Shown one piece after another: positions 10,636-20,597 of a DNA stretch of 38,304 bases. The position numbers and the translations under genes were made by a program. The DNA comes from Chara braunii (Eukaryota > Streptophyta > Charophyceae > Charales > Characeae). Location: positions 175,732 through 214,035 of the forward strand of contig BFEA01000182.1 in assembly GCA_003427395.1 (NCBI GenBank). Direction: 5' to 3'. Under the pieces are notes generated by a model that was not told the DNA's origin, searched no databases, and saw nothing but the letters and a program-made list of their open reading frames with translations. Numbering within the stretch: the first letter of the stretch is position 1; each line of letters opens with the position of its first letter.

Positions 10636-12334
10636 ATAAAATATTAGCACCACTAGTGCAAGCACTAGTGTAGTGCAAGCACTAGTGGGAGCAAGTGGGA
10701 GAGCCATGAGAGAAAGAAAAGTAAAATAATGATGTTGAGAAGGCTGCCCATAAGTCCGGGTTATCTAGGACTAGCTAGGCATAAGAAAATAGAGCCTTGA
10801 GAGGCTCAACATGAGAAAAAGGCTGCCCTTAGAAAATCGGAGCAAAAGGGGCTAAAAAATGGGCAAACGGGAGCAAAATAGAGTCCCTTAGGAGCATGGG
10901 GGTGCAATTGTTGGAATCCGAGATGTAACGGCCAAATAACAGCTATGAACCTGGTCTTGAATGAGGCCCTAGGGCCTAGAAAGAGGGTGCACAACAGATT
11001 GACACTTGTCACAACAGAAATAAAAGAAAAACAAAGAAAAAGGAGAGAAAAAGGAGGGAGAATGAGACAAAAAGGGAGAAAATAGTGGAGGAGAATGTGC
11101 CGGCCTATTGGGACCTGCACAATAGGGACTGGCAGGTCCCAACTGTGACCTCATCCCCCCTAGAATGAGGGAGGGCAATCTGGATTGCACTGCCCTTAGG
11201 GCCATATTTCAATAAAATCTGAATTAAAAAGCAGGAAATGAGAGAAAATACGAAAAGGAAGTGACCGGTTTTCTTTTGGGTCATGGATTTGAGATCAAAT
11301 CTCATGGTAGAGACGAACTAGCCGTTTTTTGTGGGCCAGCTCCAAACGGCTAGCTCCGGAATGAGGTGGCAGCCCAGAATGGAAAGAAACAAAGAAGGGA
11401 AAATGACAAAACATTGCATTTGGCCCAAAAAGAGAGCCAGATGCACCAAAAGTTGAAAAACTGGACTTAGGGGATCGAAATTGAAGCAAGGGCTACTAGG
11501 GGGTAGCTCGGATTATTGCTGGCCTTGGATCTCAGCCATATCCAAGGCTGGAAATGTGCCGCCTCATGGAAAAACGCTCCGGCCTACTCAAAAAAGGCCG
11601 AAACTTGAAAAAATCGAAAAAAAAGGCCCACAAGGTTTTTTTCTTTCAAGTAAAAATGCCCCTTGGGCACAAGGACCCAAGGGGGCAGCATTTGTGAGGC
11701 AAAAAGGAGGCCGGAGTAGGCCAAGAGGCAGTCTGAGTTGGTACCAACCACTCGGACTGCATGTACTTGGCCAAAATGAGGCCCAGGTACCTCCAGGAGG
11801 GCCTAGTAAGGGAATTTTGCTTTGGGGGTACCTCGGTTCACCTCAAGGCTCATAGGGAGGCTCATGGGCTGGCCGGACTGCTGGTTTCAGCCTACATAAG
11901 CTGAGGATGCAGTCCGCCACTCTCACATTTGCATGAGGAATGTCCATGCTGCCCAAGTGAGCTCACATGAGCACCTTTGCACTTGGAGTGGGGAGGGAGG
12001 AGCCCATGCTAGTGGGAGAGCTTAGAGGAGACTAGGAGGTAGTGGGGAAGACTCTAGAGGTTAGTGATGGTAGGAGGGACACTTGGGAGGTGATCCGCCA
12101 TATCCCTCCTGGGTATAGGAGAGAAGGAGCGCCTAGAGGAGCCCCATTAGCCCTCCTAGAGGGGAGAACTCCATAGCCATAGCTGGGGGAGCTTGCCATA
12201 GCCTGAGAGAGAGCAAGGAAGGAGGACAGAAGGGCTTGGAGAAGAAGGAAGCCATAGCCAAGAGGGGATTGTACAAGGAGTGGAAACTTCATCAAGAGGA
12301 CACCTACATCAAGGAATCAACAAGGTGAGAAGAA

Positions 12335-12600
12335 GGAAGAGACTTCTTCACCTTCATCTTCGTCTTCTTCTTCTTCTTCTTCTTCTTCTTCTTCATCTCC
12401 TTCTTCCTCTCCTCCTTCTTCTTCTTCTCCATCCTCACTCCCTCCTTCTTCCTTCTTTTTTTTCCCCCTTCATCTCCTCCTTCCCCCTCTTCACTTCCAT
12501 TCTCTTTGTCTTCATCCTCTTCTTCTCCATCTCCATCTCCCTCATCTCTCTCCCTTTCTCTTCCATCTTCTCTTACTTCACCTTCTCTCTTCCATGAACT
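12335..12600. repeat. Polypyrimidine (CTT)n-rich tract in LTR
   Basis: CTT/TCC-rich low-complexity sequence of about 265 bp, also present in the 3' LTR (about 37800-38095) with different unit numbers. The open frames through it on both strands are compositional, giving poly-Leu/Ser one way and poly-Lys/Glu the other, and are not genes. Confidence 0.9.
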
Positions 12601-12639
12601 ACTCAAACTGTCCTCTTTCACATATACACTAGGGGGTAG

Positions 12640-13370
12640 TACTCCGATTCTTTCCTGGATGCTTCCTGATGCAATCTTGGTGATTTGGGCTCTCCAAACT
12701 TGTGATTTTCACACTCACACTAATAGGTAGTATAGCGCTTCACCCATGGATGCTTCTTGATNNNNNNNNNNNNNNNNNNNNNNNNNNNNNNNNNNNNNNN
12801 NNNNNNNNNNNNNNNNNNNNNNNNNNNNNNNNNNNNNNNNNNNNNNNNNNNNNNNNNNNNNNNNNNNNNNNNNNNNNNNNNNNNNNNNNNNNNNNNNNNN
12901 NNNNNNNNNNNNNNNNNNNNNNNNNNNNNNNNNNNNNNNNNNNNNNNNNNNNNNNNNNNNNNNNNNNNNNNNNNNNNNNNNNNNNNNNNNNGTGATTTGG
13001 GCTCTCCAAACTTGTGATTTTCACACTCACACTAGTAGGTAGTACAGCGCTTCACCCATGGATGCTTCTTGATGCAATCTTGGTGAGTTGGGCTCTCCAA
13101 ACTTGTGATTTTCACACTCACACTAGTAGGTAGTGTAGCGCTTCAACCATGAATGATCCATGATGCAATCTTGGTGATTTGGACTCTTCAAACTTGTGAT
13201 TTTCACACTCACACTAGTAGGTAGTATAGCGCTTCACCCATGGGTGCTTCTTGATGCAATCTTAGTGATTTGGACTCTCCAAAATTGTGTTTTCCACTCT
13301 CACACTAGTAGGTAGTATAGTGCTACATTCATGGAGGACTCTTGGTTCAACCTTGGTGATCTGACTCACT
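12640..13370. repeat. Tandem array 1 in LTR, unit about 91 bp
   Basis: Monomers containing GATGCAATCTTGGTGATTTG, CTCCAAACTTGTGATTTTCA and CACTAGTAGGTAGTATAGCG repeat about every 90-91 bp. The array is interrupted by the assembly gap, which probably collapsed further units. The 3' LTR enters the same array at about 38130 and the window ends inside it. Confidence 0.9.
12762..12991. other. Assembly gap (230 N) inside tandem array 1
   Basis: Run of N flanked on both sides by the 91-bp monomer, so the gap most likely hides more of the array. The true LTR length is therefore uncertain. Confidence 0.99.
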
Positions 13371-13384
13371 TAGACTCTTGTTTT

Positions 13385-14720
13385 GACTCACATGATAGCA
13401 TGTGATGTTCCGGATGATCCTCTCTTTGTGCTTGTGCTTCCAGTAGTCTAGCCTCTCTTTGTCAAGTTCATGTGCCAGATCTTGGCTTAGTCTATTCTCC
13501 TTGTGCTTGTACTTTCCACTAGTCTAGTCCTCTCATTGTCAAGACATGGTTGATGTGGTGTTCCGGATCCTCACTTTGTTGATCTCTACTCTTTGTGTAT
13601 ATGTTTTCCACTAGTCTAGTCTCTCATTGTCAAGTTCATGTTTGATGTGATGTCTCGGATCCTCACTTAGTTGATCTCTACTCTTTGTGCATGTGTTTTC
13701 CACTAGTCTAGTCTCTCATTGTCAAAGTCTATGTTTGATGTGAAATTCTGGATCTTTACTTTGTTGATCTCTTCGCCTTGTGCATGTGCTTTCCACTAGT
13801 CTAGTCTCTCATTGTCAAGTTTATGTTTGGTAAGGTGTTCCGAATCTTTGCTTAGTTGATCCCTTCTCTTTGTGCATTGTAAAGTTCATGTTCCAGATCT
13901 TTGCTTAGTTAATCCCTTCTCTTTGTGCATTGTCAAGTTCATATTCCGGATCTTTGCTTAGTTAGTGTCTTCTCCTTGTGCATGTACTTTCCACTAGTCT
14001 AGTCCTCTCATTGTCAAGTCATGTTTGATGTGGTGTTCCGGATCCTCACGTTGTTGATCTCTACTCTTTGAGCATGTGTTTTCCACTAGTGCAGTCTATC
14101 ATTGTCAAGTTCATGTTTGATGTGATGTCCCGGATCCTCACTTAGTTGATCTCTACTCTTTATGCATGTGCCTCCTACTAGTCTTGTCTCTCATTGTCAA
14201 GTTTATGTTTGATGTGGTGTTCTGGATCTTTACTTAGTTAGTCTCTTCTTCTTATGCATGTGCCTTCCACTAATCTGGTCTCTCATTGTCAAGTTCATGT
14301 TCCAGATCTCTACTTAATCGGTCTCTTCTCTTTGTGCATGTGCTTTCACTAGTCTAACCTCTCTTTGTCAAGTTCATATTCCGGATCTTTACGTAGTTGA
14401 TCTCTTCTCTTTGTGCATGTGTTTTCACTAGTCTAGCCTCTCATTGTCAAGTTCATGTTGGATGTGATATTCCGGACTTTTCCTTAGTTAGTCTCTTCCC
14501 TTTGTGCAGGTGTTTCCACTAGTCTAACCTCTCATTGTCAAGTTCATATTGGATGTAATGTTCCAGACTTTTACTTAGTTAGTGCTTCTCTTTGTGCATG
14601 CGCCTTCCACTAGTCTAGCCTCTCATTGTCAAGTTCATGTTTGACGTGATGTTCCAGTTCTTGTTTAGATGATCCTCTTCTCTATGAGTATGTGTTTTCC
14701 ATTGGTGTAGCTTCTCATTG
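13385..14720. repeat. Tandem array 2 in LTR, unit about 92 bp
   Basis: Around 14 diverged monomers share TTTGTGCATGTG, TTTTCCACTAGTCTAGTCTC, TCATTGTCAAGTTCATGTTT and TTCCGGATC...TTAGTTGATCTC. Several are truncated or merged, for example near 13870-13960. Unit length is almost the same as array 1 and both monomers carry CACTAGT after a TTTTC run, hinting at a common origin. Confidence 0.85.
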
Positions 14721-14829
14721 TCATATTATTCCAAGATATACTTATTCAATCTCTCACTGTGGGACGGGTGATCAACGTTGGGTTGCTGCTACAGGAGCTG
14801 ATTTGATTAGGAGTTCTTCTTGTTTTTTT

Positions 14830-14834
14830 CTCTT

Positions 14835-14906
<72 letters not shown>

Positions 14907-14910
14907 TCTT
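14830..14910. repeat. (TC)n microsatellite, element B
   Basis: A TC dinucleotide run with a few TTT interruptions at the LTR/leader boundary, in the same relative place as the tract at 1-91 of element A. A further C/T-rich stretch follows to about 14995. Confidence 0.95.
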
Positions 14911-14914
14911 TTCT

Positions 14915-17792
14915 GCTTTCCTCCTCTAGACCTCTCTTTCTCCCCCCCTTTTTCCCCACCTTGCCTTCTCTCTCCCTCTCTCTTGTCCCCTCACTTGGCA
15001 TATGACTAACCTTTCTCCTCTCACTTGGAAACATCGCCAGGGCACGAAAGGTAAACAAAATCAGACTTCACTTGGTGGAAAAAGAGGGCAAGGGGAGGAT
15101 AGCCGGTCCCTTGTGCCACCAAGGAGGCAAAAGAGAAAGGACGGTTGAAAAAGTGGGAGAGAGGCGGAATCCAGAAGAGAACTTAAGTTGAAAGTGAGGT
15201 CAGTTTGACCCAACCATTTCCCTGACTGCATGTCTATGAGAAGAGAATGGGCTGATTGAGCATCAAGAGGGCACAAAGAGCAGCGAAAGAATTTGAAAAG
15301 ATAGGCATGTGGGAAGGGCTATGTGTTGACCCCCAGCGGGGGATTGTATGGATCTTCTTTCTTGTGTGGGATTGTGCAAGTGAGTGATGGTTAGAAATGC
15401 CTTGAGCGGGATAGGGGCGAGAGGAACTGGGCACCAAGAGTGAAAGGGAAGAGGGACAAAGGGGCTATACCCACGGAAATGACTTTTGCGCTTGAGGACT
15501 TGGAGTGTAAAATCGTACCAAGGAAATTGTGATGTTATATGTGCATGCATACGAGGACCCCGAAAAGACTAAGGGGCCTACTTCAATAAGGAAAACAACA
15601 AATTGTGAGACCCAATGGATGCATAGAGGCGAGGGGGAGGACAGCTCCGTCCCACCCCGATGACGCCATATAGCCACATTGTTTAGGGAAATGGTGTGTG
15701 GCCTAAGGATGATGCTTAGCCTACGCACAAGAGAAGAGAAACACTTAAAGAATCATTGGATTGCCTGCGTATTGGAAGGAGCAATTGCATGAGAACACAA
15801 CAAAGAAAAAAAAAAAAATCAGCGTTGCGGAACAACCAGCGAGACTACCACCCGGCGTGAGGGCAGAGCTGCATCCCCAATGTCAAAGCTCTCTCGCGCG
15901 ATGGCCCACCCCCATCCATCTCAAAACACTAGGTGGGGGTGACCCTGGGACGAATGGCCCGCGCCCTGAGCATGAGTGTGGGCAGGCCGAGCCAACTGGG
16001 ACCCGCAGTGGGGTCGACTAAGGCTCGAAAGTCTACCGGGGTTTGACCCTTTCAAAAATGGTGGAGGTGACGGGCATGGGTTTAAATTGACCCTTGCGAT
16101 TCCGACGGGGGCGCCCGGCGCATTGACGTGTACACAACCCAAGATAAGGAAAATAGACTTGTGTTTGCTCTTTCCCCTGTGAGAAATCAGATTTGAGAGT
16201 GGCTGGGCGCATGGTATGACCAGGCCTAGAGGTATAACATGCATGTTATGCACTTGATCAGTCATTTCATTGTGGAATGGTTCTAGCCCTCTTTCGTCCG
16301 GTGTTGGTGTTCGCCAGTCTGGCGAAGCCTTGGGCAAGTCGCAGGTCAACCCTTCCTCTTCGTATGAAAGAACGACTCCGGTTACCTGGCAGGCGGTTGG
16401 TGTTTGGCTTAGGCCGGGCTCCAATGAAAATCCCGCAGCGGAGTGATCCAACCAGACGGGTGCCCTTCTGTCTTCTTCTTTGAGCCCAGTGGGCTCATGC
16501 ACTTTGCATTTTTTTTGAAATGCTTGAAGGAACCAACACGAACACAACGGGTCACCAAGAAAGAACAATCCTACCCTATGAAAGGACAGACAAGTGAAGA
16601 AAAGGGAAATGAAGGGAATTGATGGACTCCAAGAAAAACTAGCTCACCCTTGAAGATTCTCACGAGAAGGAACCAACCACTATGTATGAAAGTAAGGGGA
16701 GTGACACTCATTGTCCTGAGAGAAAATCAATGAGTTATGGGTAGGAAGCGTTGGTTGCACCAAGGGAATGACACTTGTACTATGTGTGTCCCACTTGGGA
16801 CTTGTGTTTGCATGATGGGATTCGAGCGTGCTACCTTTCGGAATGAAATGATTGGTCTGCACCAGCCAGTGCGGGTTGTGAAACGTCGTTCTGTTTTGTA
16901 GACTGTCGTGTGTTCGTATGTGGAGGTCAGACCACCGAGCTGACGGACGGGAGTTTGTCACGTCGGTTGATTAGTAGCATTCCCGTTCGAGCGGTGACGG
17001 ACTTCGACTCGATGATCTGCCGGACGGGGTGTGAAATCTCCTCAGGCGAGGCTTAGCCTGTTGGCTGGCGGAGGGAGTATCATTGCATGCGGACAAAGAC
17101 GGAGCCTCGGAGGCGATTAGTAGCTTCTCGTAGCATGGTTTTGGGAAAGGCTGATTCTTGTCGGACCGATGGAAGTGAATGCCCGGACGGTTGACTTTGT
17201 CCCTGTATTTAGGCACTCGGGGTAACCCTCGGTTTCGGTATGGATGTGCAAAGCGGCAAGATGGGATGGGGTATTCTGGGGACAAGGAAAGGGCTAACGC
17301 CTTGTCGGAGCCTAGGTACCGCGCTCGCGACGGTTGAGCTGCGCTTGAGGTATGGGATAAAACTCTACCGATAGTATCAGCGGAAAAATCATATTGGGAT
17401 GGCCGGTGAGGAGATGACCGGCCCGTATGTGAGATTGCCTGATTTTTTTTGTGTTTTCCCCCACCCCCCGTAAAGATTGATTGAGCTTGGATTGTTGGAC
17501 GGACATTCTTCTAAGTCTATTCCCCCTCCCTTCTACGTCCACACAAGTGCGAGATGATCGGAAAGAAGGAGGATAGAAGTCAGATGGAATGGAACCAAGA
17601 AAAGGAATGTGGGGAAATGGATGGCCGGACGAGGGAATTATGGAAAGGGGGTACTTAGGAAAGGGGGAGGTAAATTCGGAAGACCTTAATGGGGGGTCTG
17701 AAATAATCCTCATTTAGGAAAAGGGGTTGACCTGACCAGAAGAACCGGTTGGTACTCTTTCATGAAAACAGGGGCCGGGTGCTGGAAACAAG
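14915..17792 (+). other. Non-coding leader of element B
   Basis: Homologous to 126-2993 of element A over its whole length, with many indels. Acceptor-like sites are kept: CTAAC 15006-15010 with CAG 15038-15040, and CTGTTTTGTAG ending at 16901. The GAGCCCAGTGGGCTC hairpin (about 16481) and the covarying hairpin at 15694 are also kept. I see no frame shared with A that would support a protein. It ends with an acceptor-like AAAACAG (CAG 17769-17771) 21 nt before ORF1. Confidence 0.7.
15694..15728 (+). promoter_or_regulatory. Conserved leader hairpin, copy B
   Basis: GTGTGTGG pairs with CCTACGCAC (with G-T pairs), then a C-C mismatch, then CTAAG pairs with CTTAG. Relative to 900-935 of element A, one C-G pair has become T-A by changes on both sides, one T-C mismatch has become G-C, and the internal T-T mismatch has become C-C. 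This pattern supports a conserved fold. Confidence 0.6.
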
Positions 17793-18605
17793 ATGGCGCG
17801 ATGGTTGTCTCCCCCGACTTATACCAATGGTCCAGAGATGCCAGTAGACGTAAAGGATGGGGTGTCGGTCGTCTTCCCGGAAGATGGGGCGTGGACGAAC
17901 CTTGAACCAGCCTATCAAACTGTAATGCTGGAAGGGGAGGACGCGTTCCTATGGATAGAGATGATATGGGCTAATGTTAGTTTGACAAGGTTGTAGCCAA
18001 GTTTAATGGATTTGGAGTTCCGGGGAACAGTGGAAGCTCGGGGGTGGGTCTACTTGTCGCAAGATGGGGAGAATGCTATGGTCGTAGAGTTGGCACTCGG
18101 GAATGCGCCGGGCGAGCTGTTTAGGAAGGCTGAAGCGGAAGTTGTGTGGGCCGTGTGTCAGCGAAGGGAGATGGAAATGGAAAGGGTAGATGTGTGGGTG
18201 GAACTTGGGGATAGAGGAAGCATGAGGCGACCCGCGAGAACCATGCGATGCGTGCTGCCTCCCTTCCTAGTGGATGCGGTGTTTGGAACCCGGAGCAGAC
18301 TGTTAAGGATATGTCAGTCCATGACGAACCTTGGACTATACCAATGCGCTAGGCAGGATTTCTTTCGGTTGTCAGTAGAAATGAGGCCGTTTGAGGGGAA
18401 CTGGGCGGACGAGCTGGTCGAGATACTAAACTGTCTTAGCATAGACAATATCTTTGTCCCTAGCTCTGTGCATTGGGGGATAGTCTACAGGAATGTGGCA
18501 ATAGGGGAGACGTTTCTGGATGGGGTGAGAGGTTTGTTATACAACGAGGAGGACGACTTCAGTGATGAAGACGAAGATGATGAGATGGAGGACTGGGACT
18601 TCTAA
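17793..18605 (+). pseudogene. Accessory ORF1, copy B (270 codons, one stop)
   Basis: Same start (MARWLSPP) and exactly the same 813-bp span as the element A copy. A TAG at 17994-17996 replaces a serine codon (TCA in A). All blocks are present: AFLWIEMIW; EARGWVYLSQDGENAMVV; RCVLPPFLVDAVFG; FFRLSVEMRPFEGNWADEL; GETFLDGV. The C terminus is a highly acidic tail of about 20 residues ending EDWDF. Each copy carries a different single stop in an otherwise colinear frame, so the ORF was open in their common ancestor. Function unknown. Confidence 0.8.
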
Positions 18606-18668
18606 GAGGGGTGGGGTAACTTAACCTAGGAAGGACGGGTGGCCTGGTATTGTGCAGGAAAGGGGAAG

Positions 18669-19424
18669 ATGACTAGAGAAGAAAGGATGATGGAATACAC
18701 CTTCAAAGGTTGGGAACCACGGCGACTCAGAGGAGGAATAGAAATGCCTATACCGACAGAAAATGAATGGAGGGGGACCATGTGTGACTGAATTGGGTTT
18801 GAGGTCACTCGGGACTTGTCATATGTATGGGTAGAGCGGATTTGGAACCCGATAAGGGAAGAAGAAGGTTGGGATGATATAGCAGAAGGCAAGGTAGAGT
18901 CAGTCGGAACGATTGTCCTTTCCGAGGATGGATGGCACCTGTTTTGCACTATGTTAGCCATGGGACAAGACCCGATGTGGCTTCTAAGGGATGCAGAGGC
19001 GCGAACCCGGAGGGAAGGCAAGAGGTTCGCCAACGAGAGGTGGGACGAAGTTAGTAGCAAAGTTGTGATGGGAGGGTGGAAAGAGCTCAGGCCTCCCTGC
19101 CTGCGCATAACAACTTGGGTGCCCGAGTTCGTGGCCGACTGGTTCGGGGGTTTTGAACACATAGCAGACGTAGCCGACTCTATGAGGAAAGTACACATAG
19201 AATGTGTCTGGCTGACCGAGGAGTTCTATAGGTTCTCCTTAAAATATGGGCCCTTCTACGGGGATAAAGTCGGTGAGGTCATCACCATCCTGAGGATAGG
19301 TAAATACGACCGCCTAGAGGTAAGCGCGGAAGCTTGGGACGCCATAGTTAGTCGGGAGGCGGCGGCCGCGCCATCCTATGTGGACGATGTCTTTATGCTA
19401 TTTGAGGTGCGGTGGTTTGATTAA
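18669..19424 (+). pseudogene. Accessory ORF2, copy B (251 codons, one stop)
   Basis: The frame opens MTREERMMEY, 11 nt after TGTGCAG (CAG 18655-18657), and runs to TAA 19422-19424. The sole break is TGA 18789-18791, where element A has TGG. Downstream it matches ORF2 of A closely: LSYVWVERIWNP; VESVGTIVLSEDGWHLF; WVPEFVADWFGGF; FYRFSLKYGPFYGDK; SYVDDVFMLFE. Internal methionine 18816 could in principle restart translation and give a 202-residue form lacking the N terminus. Confidence 0.75.
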
Positions 19425-19686
19425 AGGGACTCAAAGTTCGAGCGCCACAGGAAGAACGGAGTATGGAGGGTGCATGTGAATTAGGATGTAGCATAAGAAA
19501 GGGGAATGTACATTAGTCAGCAGGGGACGTGAGGAGACCGAAATAAGGGCAGGCAAGGAGACGGGATAGTGGCGGGAACCAGTGTACGATAGGAATGGGG
19601 GTACTGAAAGACTAAAACACGAACGACGCGGAATCTTGGTGGGTGCAGCAATCGAACTAAGGAAGCGGGAAAGGAGGCATTGCGAG

Positions 19687-20478
19687 ATGGCCCGGCGAAT
19701 GACGTTCTGGGAAGATAGGCCTCGCGGGATCCGACCACCAAGGGCATCGGGAAACAAGGTCGAAATAAGCCTGCCATCAAGGAACGTGGTGAGTAACCCG
19801 GTAATGGACTGGGTGGGGGTAGAGTTGGTGGAAGACACGGTGTACCTAGTAATAGAACTGGAGTGGCGTACGAGAGGGGAATTCGGGGGCATTAATTTGG
19901 ACCTCCCAGGGCGAGTGCATGCGACGGGATCCTTACACCTGTCGGAAGAAGGGTGGCAGACCTTTGGGATTGCCTTGGCCTACGGGGATGACCCTGTGCG
20001 AATGTTCGAAGGGCCATGGCAAATAACCTGGCGGGAGGGGTTTGAGTTTGCAAATCCGGAACGAGATGACGTGATGGCTGAGGTAAAAGTCGCCGCGACA
20101 GGGGTTTTAGAGCTGCCAAATGAGGTCGTACGGATGAGTCTACCACCCTTCCTGCTAAGACGAATGGGAGGCATAAAACGAGTGGAGCAGGCGGTGACTG
20201 TCGTAACTAGGCTAAATTTTGACGAAGCATTAATGTATCGAGAATACTATCGGGTCTTCCTAGAGATGGGGTCTTTCAGGGACGAACAGGGGCGCGAGGT
20301 GCTTTGTATTCTACGAGCAGTGGTAAATACTAGGCCGGGAGTCCCACAAATAAGTGATGAGACTATGTAGGGAGTCATCCGGCGAGAGGTAGGTCGGGGC
20401 GCGACCTACATAGATGATCTCTACCGACTGTACAAACAGTCAGAGGGGGCTACTGCTCCCAGGGGTATGGAGGGATAG
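19687..20478 (+). pseudogene. Accessory ORF3, copy B (264 codons, one stop)
   Basis: It starts MARRMTFWEDRPRG, the residue-level equivalent of MAQRRTFLEDRP in A. The frame is also open upstream to 19582 (a longer M), but the A copy supports 19687. TAG at 20368-20370 replaces tryptophan (TGG in A). Beyond it the frame continues through GVIRREVGRG.TYIDDLYRLY to TAG 20476-20478. Other blocks: VYLVIELEW; ATGSLHLSEEGWQTFG; MSLPPFLLRRMGG; YYRVFLEMGSFRDEQGREVL. Family unknown. Confidence 0.75.
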
Positions 20479-20597
20479 TTGGGACTAGAAAAGAGGGATG
20501 GAAACACGAAGGGCAAGGGAGGCAGTAGGTGGACGGATTCTGAAGATTGACTGTAACCCTTTCTATGTGGACTATGCAGGGAATCACCAAGGTAACA

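Larger units (their letters stand above)
9183..11915. other. Hairpin-rich zone of the 5' LTR
   Basis: At least sixteen distinct inverted repeats with 7-15 bp arms and short loops follow one another. Examples: CCGTCAAGAT 9183-9192 with 9197-9206; CACCACTAGT 9220-9229 with 9236-9245; GCAGTCCG 9469-9476 with 9485-9492, and the same core again at 10039-10062 and 10201-10223; CCGTGAGAT 10323-10331 with 10335-10343; TTGGGACCTGC 11108-11118 with 11132-11142; CTAGCCGTTT 11318-11327 with 11344-11353; GCCTTGGAT 11522-11530 with 11540-11548; GCCCCTTGGG 11658-11667 with 11676-11686; a 33-nt palindrome at 11727-11759. This density is far above chance. It may reflect structured LTR RNA or palindrome-generating replication. 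Confidence 0.8.
8503..14793 (+). repeat. 5' LTR of element B (about 6.3 kb; right edge approximate)
   Basis: The left edge is sharp: TGTCGGGAC, matching 33977. The region up to the gap at 12762 aligns with 33977-38304. The first inverted repeat, TCGGGAC at 8505-8511 with GTCCCGA at 8518-8524, sits at the very terminus. The right edge lies between the last tandem monomer (about 14720) and the CT tract (14830). Candidate ends are ATCA at 14774 and CTACA at 14793; the latter mirrors TGT as ACA. I could not identify a convincing tRNA primer-binding site after either. Contents in order: a GC-rich 1.2 kb, a hairpin-rich zone, a CTT-rich tract and two tandem arrays. Confidence 0.8.

Noticed and set aside
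12280-12621. Open frames on both strands through the CTT tract (and again at 37736-38125)
   Set aside because: Low-complexity poly-Leu/Ser and poly-Lys/Glu translations follow from the repeat; unit number differs between LTRs.
12640-14720. CRISPR-like regularly spaced repeats
   Set aside because: Monomers are tandem without unique spacers, and the context is a eukaryotic LTR.
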